Source of the DNA: Actinomortierella ambigua
Lineage: Eukaryota > Mortierellomycota > Mortierellomycetes > Mortierellales > Mortierellaceae
Assembly (NCBI GenBank): GCA_016098155.1
Contig: JAAAJB010000414.1
Location: 1-32,112 of the forward strand
Reading direction: 5' to 3'
DNA length: 32,112 nucleotides
A program made the translations under genes and the position numbers. Below, one piece after another: positions 19,567 to 30,907 of this stretch (position 1 is its first letter; each line of letters opens with the position of its first letter). The notes beneath the pieces are model-generated. The model searched no databases and was not told where the DNA came from. It worked only from the letters and a program-made list of their open reading frames with translations.

Positions 19567-22500
19567 TCAGGAACTAAGGTCAACTGTGCCGCCGTACATT
19601 TGTCGCACGACACCTTGCACAGCCATCTCGATCTGCGCCAACGCCTGCCGCCAAGTCATAGCTGGCTGAGAGCTCGGGTGAAGCAGCATCGCCAATGCGC
19701 TCGCGTTGCTGCCCAAACTGGTATCTGGCTCGTCTTTCTCGTCCTCTTCACCGCCACCGCTGCCCTTCTCCTCCTCCTCCTTCCTCTTTACCTCCTGGCC
19801 CTCTTCAAGTCGTCCTTGCCTCATCATCCACCACTGCTGAATCAGATGATGGCTCTGTGCAAGACTGGCCTCGCTTTCAGCAACCTTGCGCTGCAGCCAC
19901 CGAACCAATAGGCGCACGCGATCCAAGTCGCGCTCCATAGCCACCACCCGTACCAAAAACTCGATAAAGTCGCTCACGTCCTCGGGGTTCGGTCCCTTGT
20001 CTACTTGGATCGAGACCGAGTCTGCCTGCGTGGTGGCAGTGGAGGTGAGAGTATCGGTATTGACTGACGTGATGATCTCGATGTCATCTCCTGCCTCCAG
20101 CACTGCGGTCGCCACTAGCGTTGACTGGACCCACTGTGTCACCATCTGTCGCAACGGCCCAATCTCACGCTCGCCGTCCAGGGTCGGTCGGAGGTGGCTG
20201 CGATCGGCCGTGGTGTCCGTCATCGTCGCCGTCGTCGTCATCGATGCTGTCGTTGGTGAACGTGGTGGATCCATGACTGAAGTTGTCAGATCTGAAGGAT
20301 TTCGGCTGCCATCCCCACCGATTCCAGCGGCCATCGCTGGTAATTTCTTGTTAGTCTGTCGACCCTTCTTGCTCTGCTGCTGCAGTTGTTGCAGGCGGTA
20401 TCGAGAAAGCTCTGCCTGATGGTTTGCCTCGATTTCCGCTCGAAGGTCCGGCGGCAAGGCTGCGAGGAACTCTGGGTCCAGTGGTGGTGGTGGTGGCGGA
20501 AGACCGCTGTCTCCGTTTCTTTCTCCTCCTTCCTCCTCTTCTCCTGCTTCATCGTCGGCTTCATCCTCAGGGTGTGTGACTGAGCGATGGCCGTTTACGG
20601 TGGCCATGGTGGTGGAGGTCGAATGGGGAGCAGAATTTGCGCCAGCGCCCGTCACCACCTCTTCGTGAAGCTTCTTGTTTTTTGACCCAGCTGGCCGACC
20701 ACGTCGACGTCCTGTTATGGTGGTAGTGGTGGCAGCCTTCGTCGTGGCAGGGCCCTTGCCCGCGCTCACTCCTGAAACACCTTCACCTCCATCACTACCA
20801 CTGCCATCACCATGGCGAGGTCCCGAGTTACCTACTGTCGTCGACGACCCACTTGCTCCTTCTCCAGCAGCCAACATCGCAATCAATCGCTGGTTTTCTT
20901 GCATTGCATTGTATTCTTGTTCAATCTCTGCTCGAATATCATCCGGGAGTTCCTGTAGCACCGACAGGTCCAGTTTCGATGGCGACGGCAAAACTTTCTT
21001 GTCGTTTGCCAAAGCATCCCTCACGGACCGACGGACCGGAGTCGTGGTAGTGGTAGTGATTGTTGTCGTTGTCGTTGTACGATTCGTGGGTTTATCCTCC
21101 TCCTCCTCCTCCGCCTCCATATCGCCAACTCCAGCACGGCCACCCAGAGTGGCGACACGTCTACGAGGATTATCGGCGTACAACCCCAGCGTCTTGCGGA
21201 TCATGGGCGTTGACATGGCTATCAGTGTATCAGGATCGACCTGCGACCACGGCGGCAGGCTAGGATGAGCAGAGTGCAATGGAGAAGAGGGAGACGAGGA
21301 AGCAATGCCATCACCCTCATTGTCGCCTAACAGCTCGTCCACCTGTACATGAGGAGGGGGAGGAAGGTGGGGAGGAGGAGATGTGGTGGAGGCCCTTCGC
21401 AAGGCGGCAGTGCTACTTTGAGAGAGGAATTTCAGTTGGTGGTGCCGTGATAGATCCTGCCGAATGTTTTCAGGAAGCTCTTCAAATGTCGCTCGATCAA
21501 TCTCCATCTCTGGCAGAGGTGCTGGTGAGGGTGGGCGCAAAGGGATGGTCATCGTCAGACCTGCGATGCTCGAATCGGCTCGAGTTACTGGCCCTTCCGA
21601 CTCCTCGTGTGGTCCTTGCTCCAGCCTCTTCTGTTCATTGGCGACCCTTTGCTTGGAGAACATGGCGGCCAAGGTGGTTTGTTGGACAGAGTCATACAGG
21701 AACGAGTGGGAAGCAAGCGACCCCTGGGGCCCATGATCGAGCTTGACCATCTGAATGCCAATCCCGCGGAGGTCTAGTGGCGAAAACTTGAAGAAGTGGA
21801 TCAGCCGCATCGCCTCCTCGGCAATTGTTTCTGGATCATCCGTGTAGTTGGGCAACTGCCCTGTCCGTGCATACTGATCGACAGGACCATGACCCAAATG
21901 CTTCCAATGGCCTTGTACATACTGTTTCCGCTTCATGATCTTGATGACCAACGATTTGGCCTTGCGCCCAATGTCCCGTAGCCGATGACTGACCTCGACC
22001 GACAAGTCCTGGACGAACCGTTCCACCTGCGTATCGTTCTCGAACCGTACGCCCCATGAAATCTCTGCTGACACGCTCTGCCGCTTCTTGTCCTGGTCGG
22101 CTGTGATCTGCGTATCATCGATTCCTCGGCAGGCCTTGTAAAGCATGTCGCCTGTCTTCATACCACAGTATTCCTGTAGTTTCGCTCGCTCTACTTGCTG
22201 CAGCTCAAATATCGTCTTGACCAGAAATCGCTCCTCAAGTTCTTGTGCTGTGCGATGCCCGACACCTGGAAGAAGCTTGATCCCATTGCCCTTGCTGCCG
22301 CCCTTACGAGGCTCCTTGGGCCGCGGTACTGGTCCTGCAGCAGGCTGCGTAGGCGGGTGTGGAAGGTTTGAGGACGTTGACGATGATGGTGATGTTGCCG
22401 ATGACTCCTGGATCGCATTCGCTTCGTCGGGTGTTGAAGTATTAGGGGCGGGAGGTGAAACGAACAATGATACATTGGCCATCCCGAGTCCTTCCCCTTT

Positions 22501-25185
22501 TGCTGCCTGCGAGCCTTCGCCCTCATCTCCTTGCAGCTCAAGAATAGTACGATCCGACCCTGGAATGCTTGGCCAAATGTACTGGCCATGCGGCTTGGCA
22601 CGCTTTGTGGAGAGCTTGGCCAGCAGGATGTTGGGCCCGATACCAACGCTCGCCTGGCACCCAGTGGCGGCAAAGATCTCGTCGCGTAGTCTCTGCGCAA
22701 ATTCTTCTGGTGGTATGCGTACGTCCGGTGTTGTCCCTGGCCACGGTGATGACGACGACGATGAGGAAGCTCCTGTATTCGTCCCGAGCTCATAGTCGTT
22801 CCATGTGGGTAGCACGCGCGAGCTAATGTCGACCAAGGCTTCGTCGACGGAGACCGCTTGGAGATCGTCGGCATATTGAAGCAGGATGCGATAAAACTCA
22901 AGAGAAATTGACTCGTACTTCTCAAATTCGTAGGGGACAACAACCAAGTCTGGGCAAAGAGACCGTGCCCTCTTCAGCTGCATACCATTCTTGACGCCAA
23001 ATCCGCGAGCGAGATAGTTGCACGATGCAATCTCACTGTTAGAATTCGCACCACCCGATCCATGAGCTACACCGACGGGTTTGCCTGCGAGCTCGGGTCG
23101 ATCGCGCGTCCCTACTGAGGCAAAGAAACAATCAAAGTCGATGTGCCTGGGTATGGTCAAACGCATTAGTTAATGCAAAGATGTAATAGAGAGTGGCGAA
23201 TGGTTGAGTGCGAACAAACACATACAGACACACATGCCTACAAAAAAAAACGATTACTCTCAAAATGAGGCACTTACATGATGCACTGATTCTGGGGCTT
23301 CACTTTAGTGATCTTGTGATCCTTCTTTTGAATGTCGGCCATCATCTCACGCAGCTTTGCCTTCCAGGTCGAGAGGTAGTGCAGCCGAGATGATCGGAAG
23401 AACTTTGCTACAAATCCTGGCACGACTGAGCTGTTCTTACGATTCCAGGCGTTCGAAAGCTCAATGAGTGTTGGATGACGATGATCGATAATGTTGGAGG
23501 CGCCGGCTGCTCCCGTAACAGAGGATTTCTCAATTTGCCCAGCACGGCCAGAAGTCGCCTCGTTTTCTTCGCCTTCTCCTTCTTCTCTTCCTTCTTCATC
23601 TTCATCTATCCGTAGTAGGCGGGAGTCCTCTGCAAAGCTGAGATCGGCAAAGCTCTCCTCAGTCTCTCCCTCGAGACTTCCAACGGGCGAAGGGGTGATG
23701 TGCGACCTACGGACACGAATCAGCTTGAATCCAACATTGCTTCCTGGCCCGATTGTACCAGTGAACGCTGGCGACGAAGGCAACTCTGAACGAGCCCCGG
23801 AAGATTCGGTTGCCTGGTGGAGTGAGGGGTGAAATTTGAGGTCGTTGCCATCATCATCGTCGACGACTGTCATGTGTTGGCTTCTTCTCGGAGTTGCAGG
23901 ACTCAGGCTAAGCGGCTCGTCCAGTCCAGCGAGGTCAATGCCGTCCCACTCCATTTCCTCGTCCTCCACCATCAGTTCTATTTCGTCATCATCAGGACCA
24001 GGTTCGTCGCTGGACAGATCTGAAGGAGGTAGAGAAGGAAGAGTAGTTGGTGGTGGAGGTGGCGGGGGTGGCATCGAGTGAGATGAGGTCGGTGAAAATT
24101 TCGGCGCTGAAGGCACGAGGTCTGCTTCGTTTGGGCGGAATGCCAACGAGTCATGTTGCGCACTCAAGGATGGACTGCCACTGTTGTCACGGATAAGCGA
24201 TGAGCCTTGCTGGGAGGCTGGTGCAACGAGCCGGGTGCCAAATTGTTGTAGAGATCCTGCTACGCGCAAAACGCTATATCTGTGCCATGGCAGTCTCATG
24301 CCAGCCTTTATGCTGTCCAAGACCCACTCGGGACGAACCACCTTGTAGTTTCTAATAGAGTTGTTAGATTTGGTTAGTCATGTTGCCCAAATGAGGGGGG
24401 GGGGGGAGAATGGAGAGAGACCCGATACAATGATGAATACATACTTAAACTCATTCATCTTTGCTTGGGTTAGATTCATAGCGATGATATGCGTGATCTG
24501 GCTCTTGGACACTGACGAAGAATCGGGTTGTTAGTATGAATTTTCGCTAAGGGACAGCAGTCAGTTTGGTTCGATAGTTCTCGGAGTCTTACAGTATTGT
24601 CTGTACTCGCCACCTATGGAAGAGAACGGATAGTGTTGTGCAGGGGTAAGCATCATCAGAAGGGAGTCTCAGGTGGGGTCGGACCTCAGTTGCCGAGCAA
24701 AGCACAGACCTCGTAGCACCATCATATCGCGTATTTCTATTGGCGAGAGGCGTTTCACGAACAGAACGTTGAGTATTTGGTCTTAGAGAAGCATGTGTTC
24801 CGGATGTGTATCAATTGGGCAGACGGAGTGAGGTTACATACCATGAATTGGTGGCACTGTGAATCCATTGATGTAGAACACGACGCCCTCAAAAATTTGA
24901 GGGAGCTCCTTCGGAGCCTTTGCGGCACTAATGCGGGTGTTTTGGAATGAACATTGTAGACATGGAGAGGGCCATTGAAAGTGGCATTTGGCAATTAGCA
25001 ACAATTCAGACTGTTGGCCAGGGGGTAGCGCAAGGGAATGAAGTGCATTGTTCGCGAGCATGAGCTGTTTTATCTTACACCAGGTCGAACTGGTCTTGTA
25101 GCTTGCGCTTCTTGTGGCGCATGTATGTGCCAAAGTCGCCGAAGGAGACACCGGCATAGTGGTCGTCATCCGGGTCGTCGGCCAT
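19567..25185 (-). CDS. REV1: DNA repair protein REV1 (Y-family translesion polymerase)
   Basis: REV1 inserts dCMP opposite lesions and scaffolds other translesion polymerases. Exons on the minus strand: 25185-25079, 24927-24842, 24736-24710, 24613-24593, 24511-24445, 24351-23278, 23146-19567; 4962 nt, 1653 aa. Order of parts: N-terminal SFGDFGTYM..KKRKLQ motif; BRCT (about 45-130: FEGVVFYINGFT, LRGGEYRQYLSKSQITHIIA, NYKVVRPEWVLDSI); acidic low-complexity linker; catalytic core starting MHIDFDCFFASV with metal ligands D464, D562 and E563; about 80 low-complexity residues inserted before the KLLPGVGHRT helix-hairpin-helix; three ubiquitin-binding motifs (LPENIR near 1017, LPDDIR near 1193, LPPDLR near 1358); C-terminal domain (about 1510-1653) for polymerase binding. 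Long Thr, Pro and Glu runs explain the extra length over human REV1. All catalytic residues are intact. Confidence 0.95.
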
Positions 25186-25598
25186 GGAGGCGGGAGGAGA
25201 GTGGGGTGGGGGTGGGGGTGGGAGAGGTGAAAGGATAGTGGTAACGTATGCGAGCGGTGGAGGTGAGTGAGTGAGTGTAAAGAGAAGAACCGTTTTTTGA
25301 AGGGACACAAAAGAAACACCATTGGTGGCAACCTCGAGAGTTGCAGCAAATGCTCCAATTGCCGAATTCCAGGTTTCCATGCCCCCCCGTCCCTCTATGG
25401 CTGCTGGAGCTTTGAACTGTACCTTTCTTTTATCTTCCCCTCTTGTCGACGGTTGCATCCAAAAAGCAACCTTCCCCCCACCCCAGCCCATCCAAACTCG
25501 CTCATTCCTCCCAGACCCCCCTCCTCTTCTCAAGTCCATCTTGCTTGCTTCTCTCCATCTTTGTTCCTGACTCGTTGCCAAGAAACTCCTCAAGCACT
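25186..25598. promoter_or_regulatory. Shared divergent promoter of REV1 and the STIMATE-family gene
   Basis: The two genes start 413 bp apart and point away from each other. Pyrimidine-rich leaders precede both starts (gggtgggggtggg on the plus strand just before the REV1 start; ccccccaccccag and cccagacccccctcc before the other). No TATA box is evident on either side. Confidence 0.5.
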
Positions 25599-27051
25599 AT
25601 GAGACTCCTTTTCCCAAGGGTCGAAGAAGACCCCCCTGCCAACCAGGCATCATGTGGACTGATGAGCTCGTTTGCCATCTTTGTTCAGCTGTTGCTGGCC
25701 ACCATTGCCTTCTCCACGCTGATTTTCAAACGTAGCAAAGAGAGACCAATGAGACCCATTAGGATTTGGTATGAGACATTGAACAAAAGCAACAGCCGAG
25801 GGGGCGCATGGGTGGCAAAAAGTATGAGAGCCAAGGTGCAAAAATACCAGCCTATGCTGACTGACCTTGGGACGTTTTTTTTTCTTGCCTTCTTCCCCGC
25901 TTCTTGCCCCTCCCCTATAGGCTGTTTGATGTCAGCAAACAGATTGTGGGAGGCGTTGTTATCCACTCGCTCAACTTGCTTGCGGCCACGGTCTTTGGAC
26001 TTTCATCAGAGCAGAAGGACTCCAACCCATGTATATGGTACGCCCCACCAGCGATCGAATATGTTGCGTATTCCAGGAAATCTCTCTTTTCCTCCATTCT
26101 GTGACCAAGGGCGTTCTTTTTTTCCTCAGCGTGCCATGGCGATTGACCGTGTGGGCCACACATTTTTTTTCCCATCAGTGTGCACTATCGATCTTCGACA
26201 GGGTACGTTTCAGATATGCGTTTGAATGTGGAGAGACACACACCAACTCTCTTTTTTTTTGTTGTTTTTTTTTTGCAAACAGGTACTTCTTGAACATCTT
26301 CCTAGACACCACTTTTGGTGTTGGTGTCCTGTGGCTCTTCCTCAAGGGTGCCGATATGTACTTTGAGAAAGCAAGAACCCCTGGCATGAGGACTGGCGAC
26401 TATGGCAACCCTCCACAGTTTCGTCGCTGGTGGCGCCAGACCCTCGTCTTCTCCTTGGGTCTTGTTGTCATGAAGATCGTCGTTGTCATTGTACTGACCC
26501 AGGTATGTACATTTGTTCTTCATGTCACCAAAGAGACGAAATCCCGTCCTCCCTCCCCCCCACCCACCTGCAAACCAGTGAGTGGATAGCATGCCTGAGA
26601 TCTAAACCTTCCATTCCTTCTTTGTCCCATGTGTGTGCGTGTGTTTTTTTTCTTCCTCCAGCCATTCCTGTTTACGTTTGGCGCGTGGGTGTTAGGTTGG
26701 ACGCTCGGAGACGAGAAGCTGCAGATTGTGTTTGTGATGCTCATTTTGCCCCTGAGCATGAATATTGTGCAGTTCTGGGTGATTGATCAGTTCCTGAAGC
26801 AAAAACCGATCGACAAGTTCCCCGTCCGGATAGACGATGACGAGATGGAGGACCAGTACGGCCTCGTAGATGGATTTGAGGAGCGCGTCTTTGATCATGA
26901 CTACGACGACGAGGATGACACTCAAAACATGGTGGGCGGTGCACCCTCACGGAAACGATCGTCGCTCGAGCATCTGGAACACAGCCCGACAGAGGCGACC
27001 ACCACTTCGGCATTGCATGGGGACGGATTTGAAGCACGGAGACACCACTAA
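25599..27051 (+). CDS. STIMATE (TMEM110)-family multi-pass membrane protein
   Basis: Four exons (25599-25768, 25921-26037, 26283-26502, 26662-27051) give 298 aa, close to the 294 of human STIMATE. Family hallmarks: CGLMSSFAIFVQLLLA then KRSKERPMRPIRIW, the FDVSKQIVGG segment, NPCIWYFLNIFLDTTFGVG, a hydrophobic segment with LGLVVMKIVVVIVLTQ, and PFLFTFGAWVLGW followed by VFVMLILPLSMNIVQFWVID. I count about five membrane segments. The C-terminal 70 residues are hydrophilic and acidic, ending EARRHH. In animals STIMATE sits in the ER and promotes STIM1-Orai calcium entry; the yeast relative YPL162C is a vacuolar membrane protein of unknown function. Role in this fungus is unknown. Confidence 0.85.
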
Positions 27052-27642
27052 GAGTAGTAGATTTTTTTTTTTTTTTTTAGATTTAGACAGCACAACACAA
27101 TGAAATAATAGTCTACAAGATATTTCCCTATTTTATGTCCATTGTGCCACGTATGAAATTGCCAAGAGTCTTTGCTACACGCCACAAAAAAACCCAAAGC
27201 TTGAGACCCTCAGAAAAATCGATTTCCATGATCGGTCATGTTCGACAACAACATAGCGATGTTGGCGAAGAGATGAGTTAAGAGTGTCTTTTCAAAAGTC
27301 TGCCAACATCCATTGACCCATCCAGTTATCGACCAATGGGTGCCTGAAAGTAGCCAAACAGCACAACACCTTGCTACCTCCGCATCTCCAATACCTATGT
27401 AGCATCCTACCCTTGAGAAAAAAAAAAGATGAACACATCTTTCAATGCACCTAACAGTTTGGCTGGAGTGTGTGGCTGAAGGCTCATGGCATATTGATTC
27501 AAGTCGGAGCGTCAAGTCGCCCTTCCCGTCATGTAGAATCAGCAGAACATACTTCAAGTCTAATGCTCTACAGCATGTGTGCACGCGGCGGTCTATTTCG
27601 GATATGGGTTTTGTTTTATTCATGATACGCCTCCTCTCAAAG
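27052..27642. other. Convergent intergenic region; no gene seen
   Basis: This is the tail-to-tail spacer between the STIMATE-family gene and PFDN6. A T-run follows the first stop (27061-27079). A 137-codon minus-strand frame (27210-27623) has no recognisable domain and I do not call it. Confidence 0.5.
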
Positions 27643-28492
27643 TTACTTGGCAGCCATCTGTTGCTGGATCATGGTCTGTGTTTGCACAAGTTCCATCTTC
27701 TTCTTTTCCGATTTCTCCTGCAAATCCTTGATCTGCTTCTCCACTCTCTGGCTAAAAATCAGAACGTTAATCATGAAGAAGGAAGATTAAAGAAAACAAA
27801 AAAGAAGACTCGTTAGCCATCTGGTGACATGTGACCCATGCTTCCCCACGAACCAAGGATCTCCAAGAATTTCAAAAGAGCACAGAAAGAGCTTGCTCGT
27901 ACATCTCTGCTTGGATAAAGTCGATGCGCTTGTCCACGTTGGTCTTGGCCTCTGGCTTGTCCTGCTTCACCAGGACAGGGCCAATCAACTTGTAAATGTT
28001 GGCGTCGTCCTTCAGCAGTGCAAATTCCTATCATTGTATTTTTTTTTTCGGTGTGGACAGTTTTCAAAAGGTCATTTGGTGTGAGTAATGATATCAGGCT
28101 TATTCTTTCCGAAAAAAAAAACAGTAAAGCACTTGTTTGAAGGAGGAAGCATTGGTGGATTGTTTTCTGTCGTTGCGTGAGAATGTTGTGTAGTTCAAGG
28201 TCAATACCTCCTGGACAAGCTTGTTCTCCTGAAGCTGCGAGTCGAGCTTTTGCCTGGACTCAACAGCTTGTGCAAATTCTATTTGTCGATAGAAGAGGAG
28301 ACAGAGATTGATAAGTGCTTGGAGCAGGGATACGGCTCCATCGAGGATATGTTGTCTGTGGAGCCTTTAGTACGGAAAAGTTGATGATGTATGTATGTAG
28401 GAGTGTCCATGCACGGTACCCTTCTGGATGCTCTGGTAGGCAATCGACTCCGTCTCGAGCTTCTTCTGAAGTGCTGCAGCTGTGGCGGACAT
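27643..28492 (-). CDS. PFDN6: Prefoldin subunit 6
   Basis: Prefoldin is a cytosolic hexamer that holds nascent actin and tubulin for the CCT chaperonin. Exons on the minus strand: 28492-28420, 28278-28208, 28027-27903, 27751-27643; 378 nt, 125 aa (human PFDN6 has 129). The protein is a beta-type prefoldin: an N-terminal helix (LQKKLETESIAYQSIQK), then SRQKLDSQLQENKLVQEE, the beta-hairpin core NIYKLIGPVLVKQD, and a C-terminal coiled-coil helix (AEIQRVEKQIKDLQEKSEKK). The KLIGPVLVKQ segment and flanking helices are diagnostic. Three introns of 141-180 bases have clear GT and AG ends. The gene is divergent from RPB5. Confidence 0.95.
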
Positions 28493-28777
28493 GATGATGA
28501 TGGCTGTGGGTGAATGTAGGTTGGGTAGCTGAGACGCGTGTTCTTGTGTGGCAGCTCTCTTTTTGTGACAAGCAGTGGAGGGGGTGCCTGGTGGCGAATC
28601 GGTGGCTTGTGATCCGTTGAGAGGTCCACAAACAGTTTTTCTTTTCTTTTTTTTGCTGATGCATGCGTCTTTGCTCTTCTCGGCTCCCTTCTCTTGCAGC
28701 GGTCATTCCTTGCGGCACTCGCATCCCTTGTCTTTGTTCCTCTTCTTGCTTGTCGACAGTACATTTATATTTTCACC
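28493..28777. promoter_or_regulatory. Shared divergent promoter of PFDN6 and RPB5
   Basis: The two ATGs are 285 bp apart on opposite strands, so one short region must serve both. It holds T- and C-rich tracts (28640-28650) and a TATA-like acatttatatt at 28761-28771, which is too close to the RPB5 start to be a normal TATA box. Confidence 0.55.
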
Positions 28778-30056
28778 ATGGATAACGACGATCGCGAGGT
28801 CATTCGTCTGTGGCGGGTCTACCGCACCATTCACCAGCTTTGCAACCACAGAGTATGCACGACACATCTCTCCTCCCATCGCTCTTTCACTTGTCCTTTC
28901 TCCTCTCAGACTACGCCATGTCCCTTTCGCTCTCGCTCTTCTATCCCTTCGCACTTCATCCCCTGTCATGAATAGACACCATCTCTTCCCTCGCCTTTGA
29001 ACTACATTCATTCAAAAGTGAATGACCATGTTGGACATTCAGTCGTCGTCTAACTTGGACCCTGTGAAACATGCATTGAACTTGCTAGGGCTACCTCATT
29101 TCGCAAGCAGAATTGGATCAGGATCTGGAATCCTTCAAGCAGCAGTTTGCCAGCCATGGAAAGGTTGAGTAAGTATCTCTCAAAACCGAGCGTTTATCAT
29201 GGACAACCATTTTTTTGTCCCCCCCTCCATTGGACGCCACCGTTTCGTGTGGCACAAGTCGATCAGCGTGTCGTCCCTCTTCCTATTGCTCCGCGGTAGA
29301 AAAAAAAAAGGATATCGTCCGCGGAACAAACTGAAGGCAGATGCAACAATGAGTGCGGTGAACTCATCAAGCAGCTACTGGCTCTTTGTTGACCTTTTAC
29401 TCATCACACCATTACTTTTCTCTTTGATTTATTTTAGTCGCAACGCATTAATGTTTATGGTTCAGAAGAAGGATGATCCGGCAGATCAGATGCTTGTTTT
29501 CTTCCCAGACGAGACCTCGGTCGGTCGCAAGACCATCAAGAAGTAGGTTGACAATGCCTGAGGACATCGTGCAGGACGAAACAAAGGCGATCGAAGAAAG
29601 GAAAAAAAAAAAAGAAAAACGCCAAAAAGTTTGGCTGGTGATACTGATCATCACCTTTGCATCTCGATACCAATAACAATCACCGTTAGGTACTGCGAGC
29701 TGATGGTGGCGAAGGGCGTTGGACGTGGTATTGTGGTGTACCAGGACAAGATCACGCCCTCGGCTGCCAAGGTGATCAGCGAAGTCAGCCACAGCTACCA
29801 CCTGGAATCGTTCCAGGAGGCAGAACTGCTTGTCAACATCACAGAGCACTCGTTGGTTCCTCAACACATTGTGCTGACACCTGAGGAGAAGGAGACCCTG
29901 CTGAAGCGATACCGCCTGAAAGAGACACAGCTCCCCCGTATCCAGCCCTCGGACCCCGTGGCACGGTACTATGGTCTGGCGCGTGGTCAGGTCGTCAAGA
30001 TTATGCGTCCTTCCGAGACGAGCGGTCGCTATGTCAGTTACCGTCTGTGCTACTAA
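28778..30056 (+). CDS. RPB5: DNA-directed RNA polymerases I, II and III subunit RPABC1 (RPB5)
   Basis: RPB5 is a subunit common to all three nuclear RNA polymerases and forms part of the lower jaw that contacts downstream DNA. Exons 28778-28852, 29089-29168, 29438-29542 and 29690-30056 give 208 aa (human 210). Visible blocks: [17 protein letters not shown] at the N-terminus, [39 protein letters not shown], and the archaeal RpoH-like C-terminal domain ending [20 protein letters not shown] and [18 protein letters not shown]. The C-terminal domain is almost unchanged from other eukaryotes. The joint at exon 3/4 (IKK-YCELM) follows the expected alignment. Confidence 0.97.
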
Positions 30057-30589
30057 GGAGCTCCAGGAGCGACGTGAAGTCCTCGGCGTTTATATTTTTT
30101 GAGCCTGTGCATACTCCTGTACTGTCTGTTTTTCATGGCTAGCTCCTCCCCTTATTTTGTTTTTCGTTAGCCCGATTAACTTGCTCAACACGACTCCGAG
30201 GATGACAAAACAACAACTTTGACAGTGGAAAGTGTTTGGAAAACACTCAACACGAGCCCTAGTGGAAAGTTGACACGATTTTTCACATATCACGCCAAAC
30301 TCACACCGACTATTGTTGGCTGTTGTTGTCGTCGACCTGGACAGTTCTGGAACGCACCTTTTGTTTTCTCTTTTTCGCTCTCCTTTTTTTTGTATGATAA
30401 TTAAAAATGCCACTCTTTCCAGCATCGTCACAGTCGTTCCAGAAGCTGTACATGTACTTTGGGAGCCCAATGGATCCTGAGAACCATCACTTCTATCATG
30501 CTCTGCTTATGATTTGCTGTCGTCGAGTATGGCGACTTGATCAATTTTGGAGATGCAGCATTCTTGGGGTGAATAAAATAGTTATGCCT
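30057..30589. other. Intergenic region after RPB5; no firm gene
   Basis: The RPB5 3' UTR and further sequence. A plus-strand frame near 30407-30560 reads YFGSPMDPENHHFYHALLM and has normal-looking composition, but I recognise no family and see no start or splice context that supports a gene. Confidence 0.4.
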
Positions 30590-30690
30590 GCCCCAATACC
30601 TTTGCCATGGACTTCTCCTCCTCCAGAAACATAGCCATACCCTTGTTGTACTCTTTCATGTTCTCGACTTGGACAACCTACGCGGGTAAA
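30590..30690 (-). pseudogene. Decayed duplicate of the AIF gene C-terminal coding region
   Basis: Read on the minus strand, VENMKEYNKGMAMFLEEEK resembles VEDKEKYNKGLVLYLKDKK of the neighbouring AIF gene (about 31040-31105), and AKVLGQA then a stop resembles ARKILGQVYD. At DNA level acccttgttgtact is identical in both places and the flanks are similar. The middle of the domain is missing and no upstream exon is seen. It is probably a truncated tandem copy of the gene end. Confidence 0.65.
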
Positions 30691-30907
30691 GGTTATCGCC
30701 ATTTTTCTCCGCCGAGGCAACGCCCTTCTTCGACTTATAAGGGGGTCAACTGAACTAGTGCGTCCGCCCAAATATTTCGCAAGACTTGTCACGGTTGTCA
30801 AATTACCAACCGGAGACGGAAGAAGGGGCCAAAAAGCTCGACCGACTAAAAGAAAAAACAGCAGTTTTTAAATTTTTTGGAATATATTTTAAAAGAGAAA
30901 AATAGAT
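30691..30907. other. Spacer between AIF relic and AIF gene
   Basis: AT-rich sequence just after the AIF stop (30850-30907), probably its 3' UTR and poly(A) region. No gene seen. Confidence 0.5.

Noticed and set aside
22191..22943. 250-codon minus-strand frame inside the REV1 polymerase exon
   Set aside because: It is a different frame of the conserved REV1 core on the same strand; protein motifs support only the REV1 frame.
27210..27623. 137-codon minus-strand frame between STIMATE-family gene and PFDN6
   Set aside because: No recognisable domain, unusual composition, no splice or start context, and position in a convergent 3' spacer.
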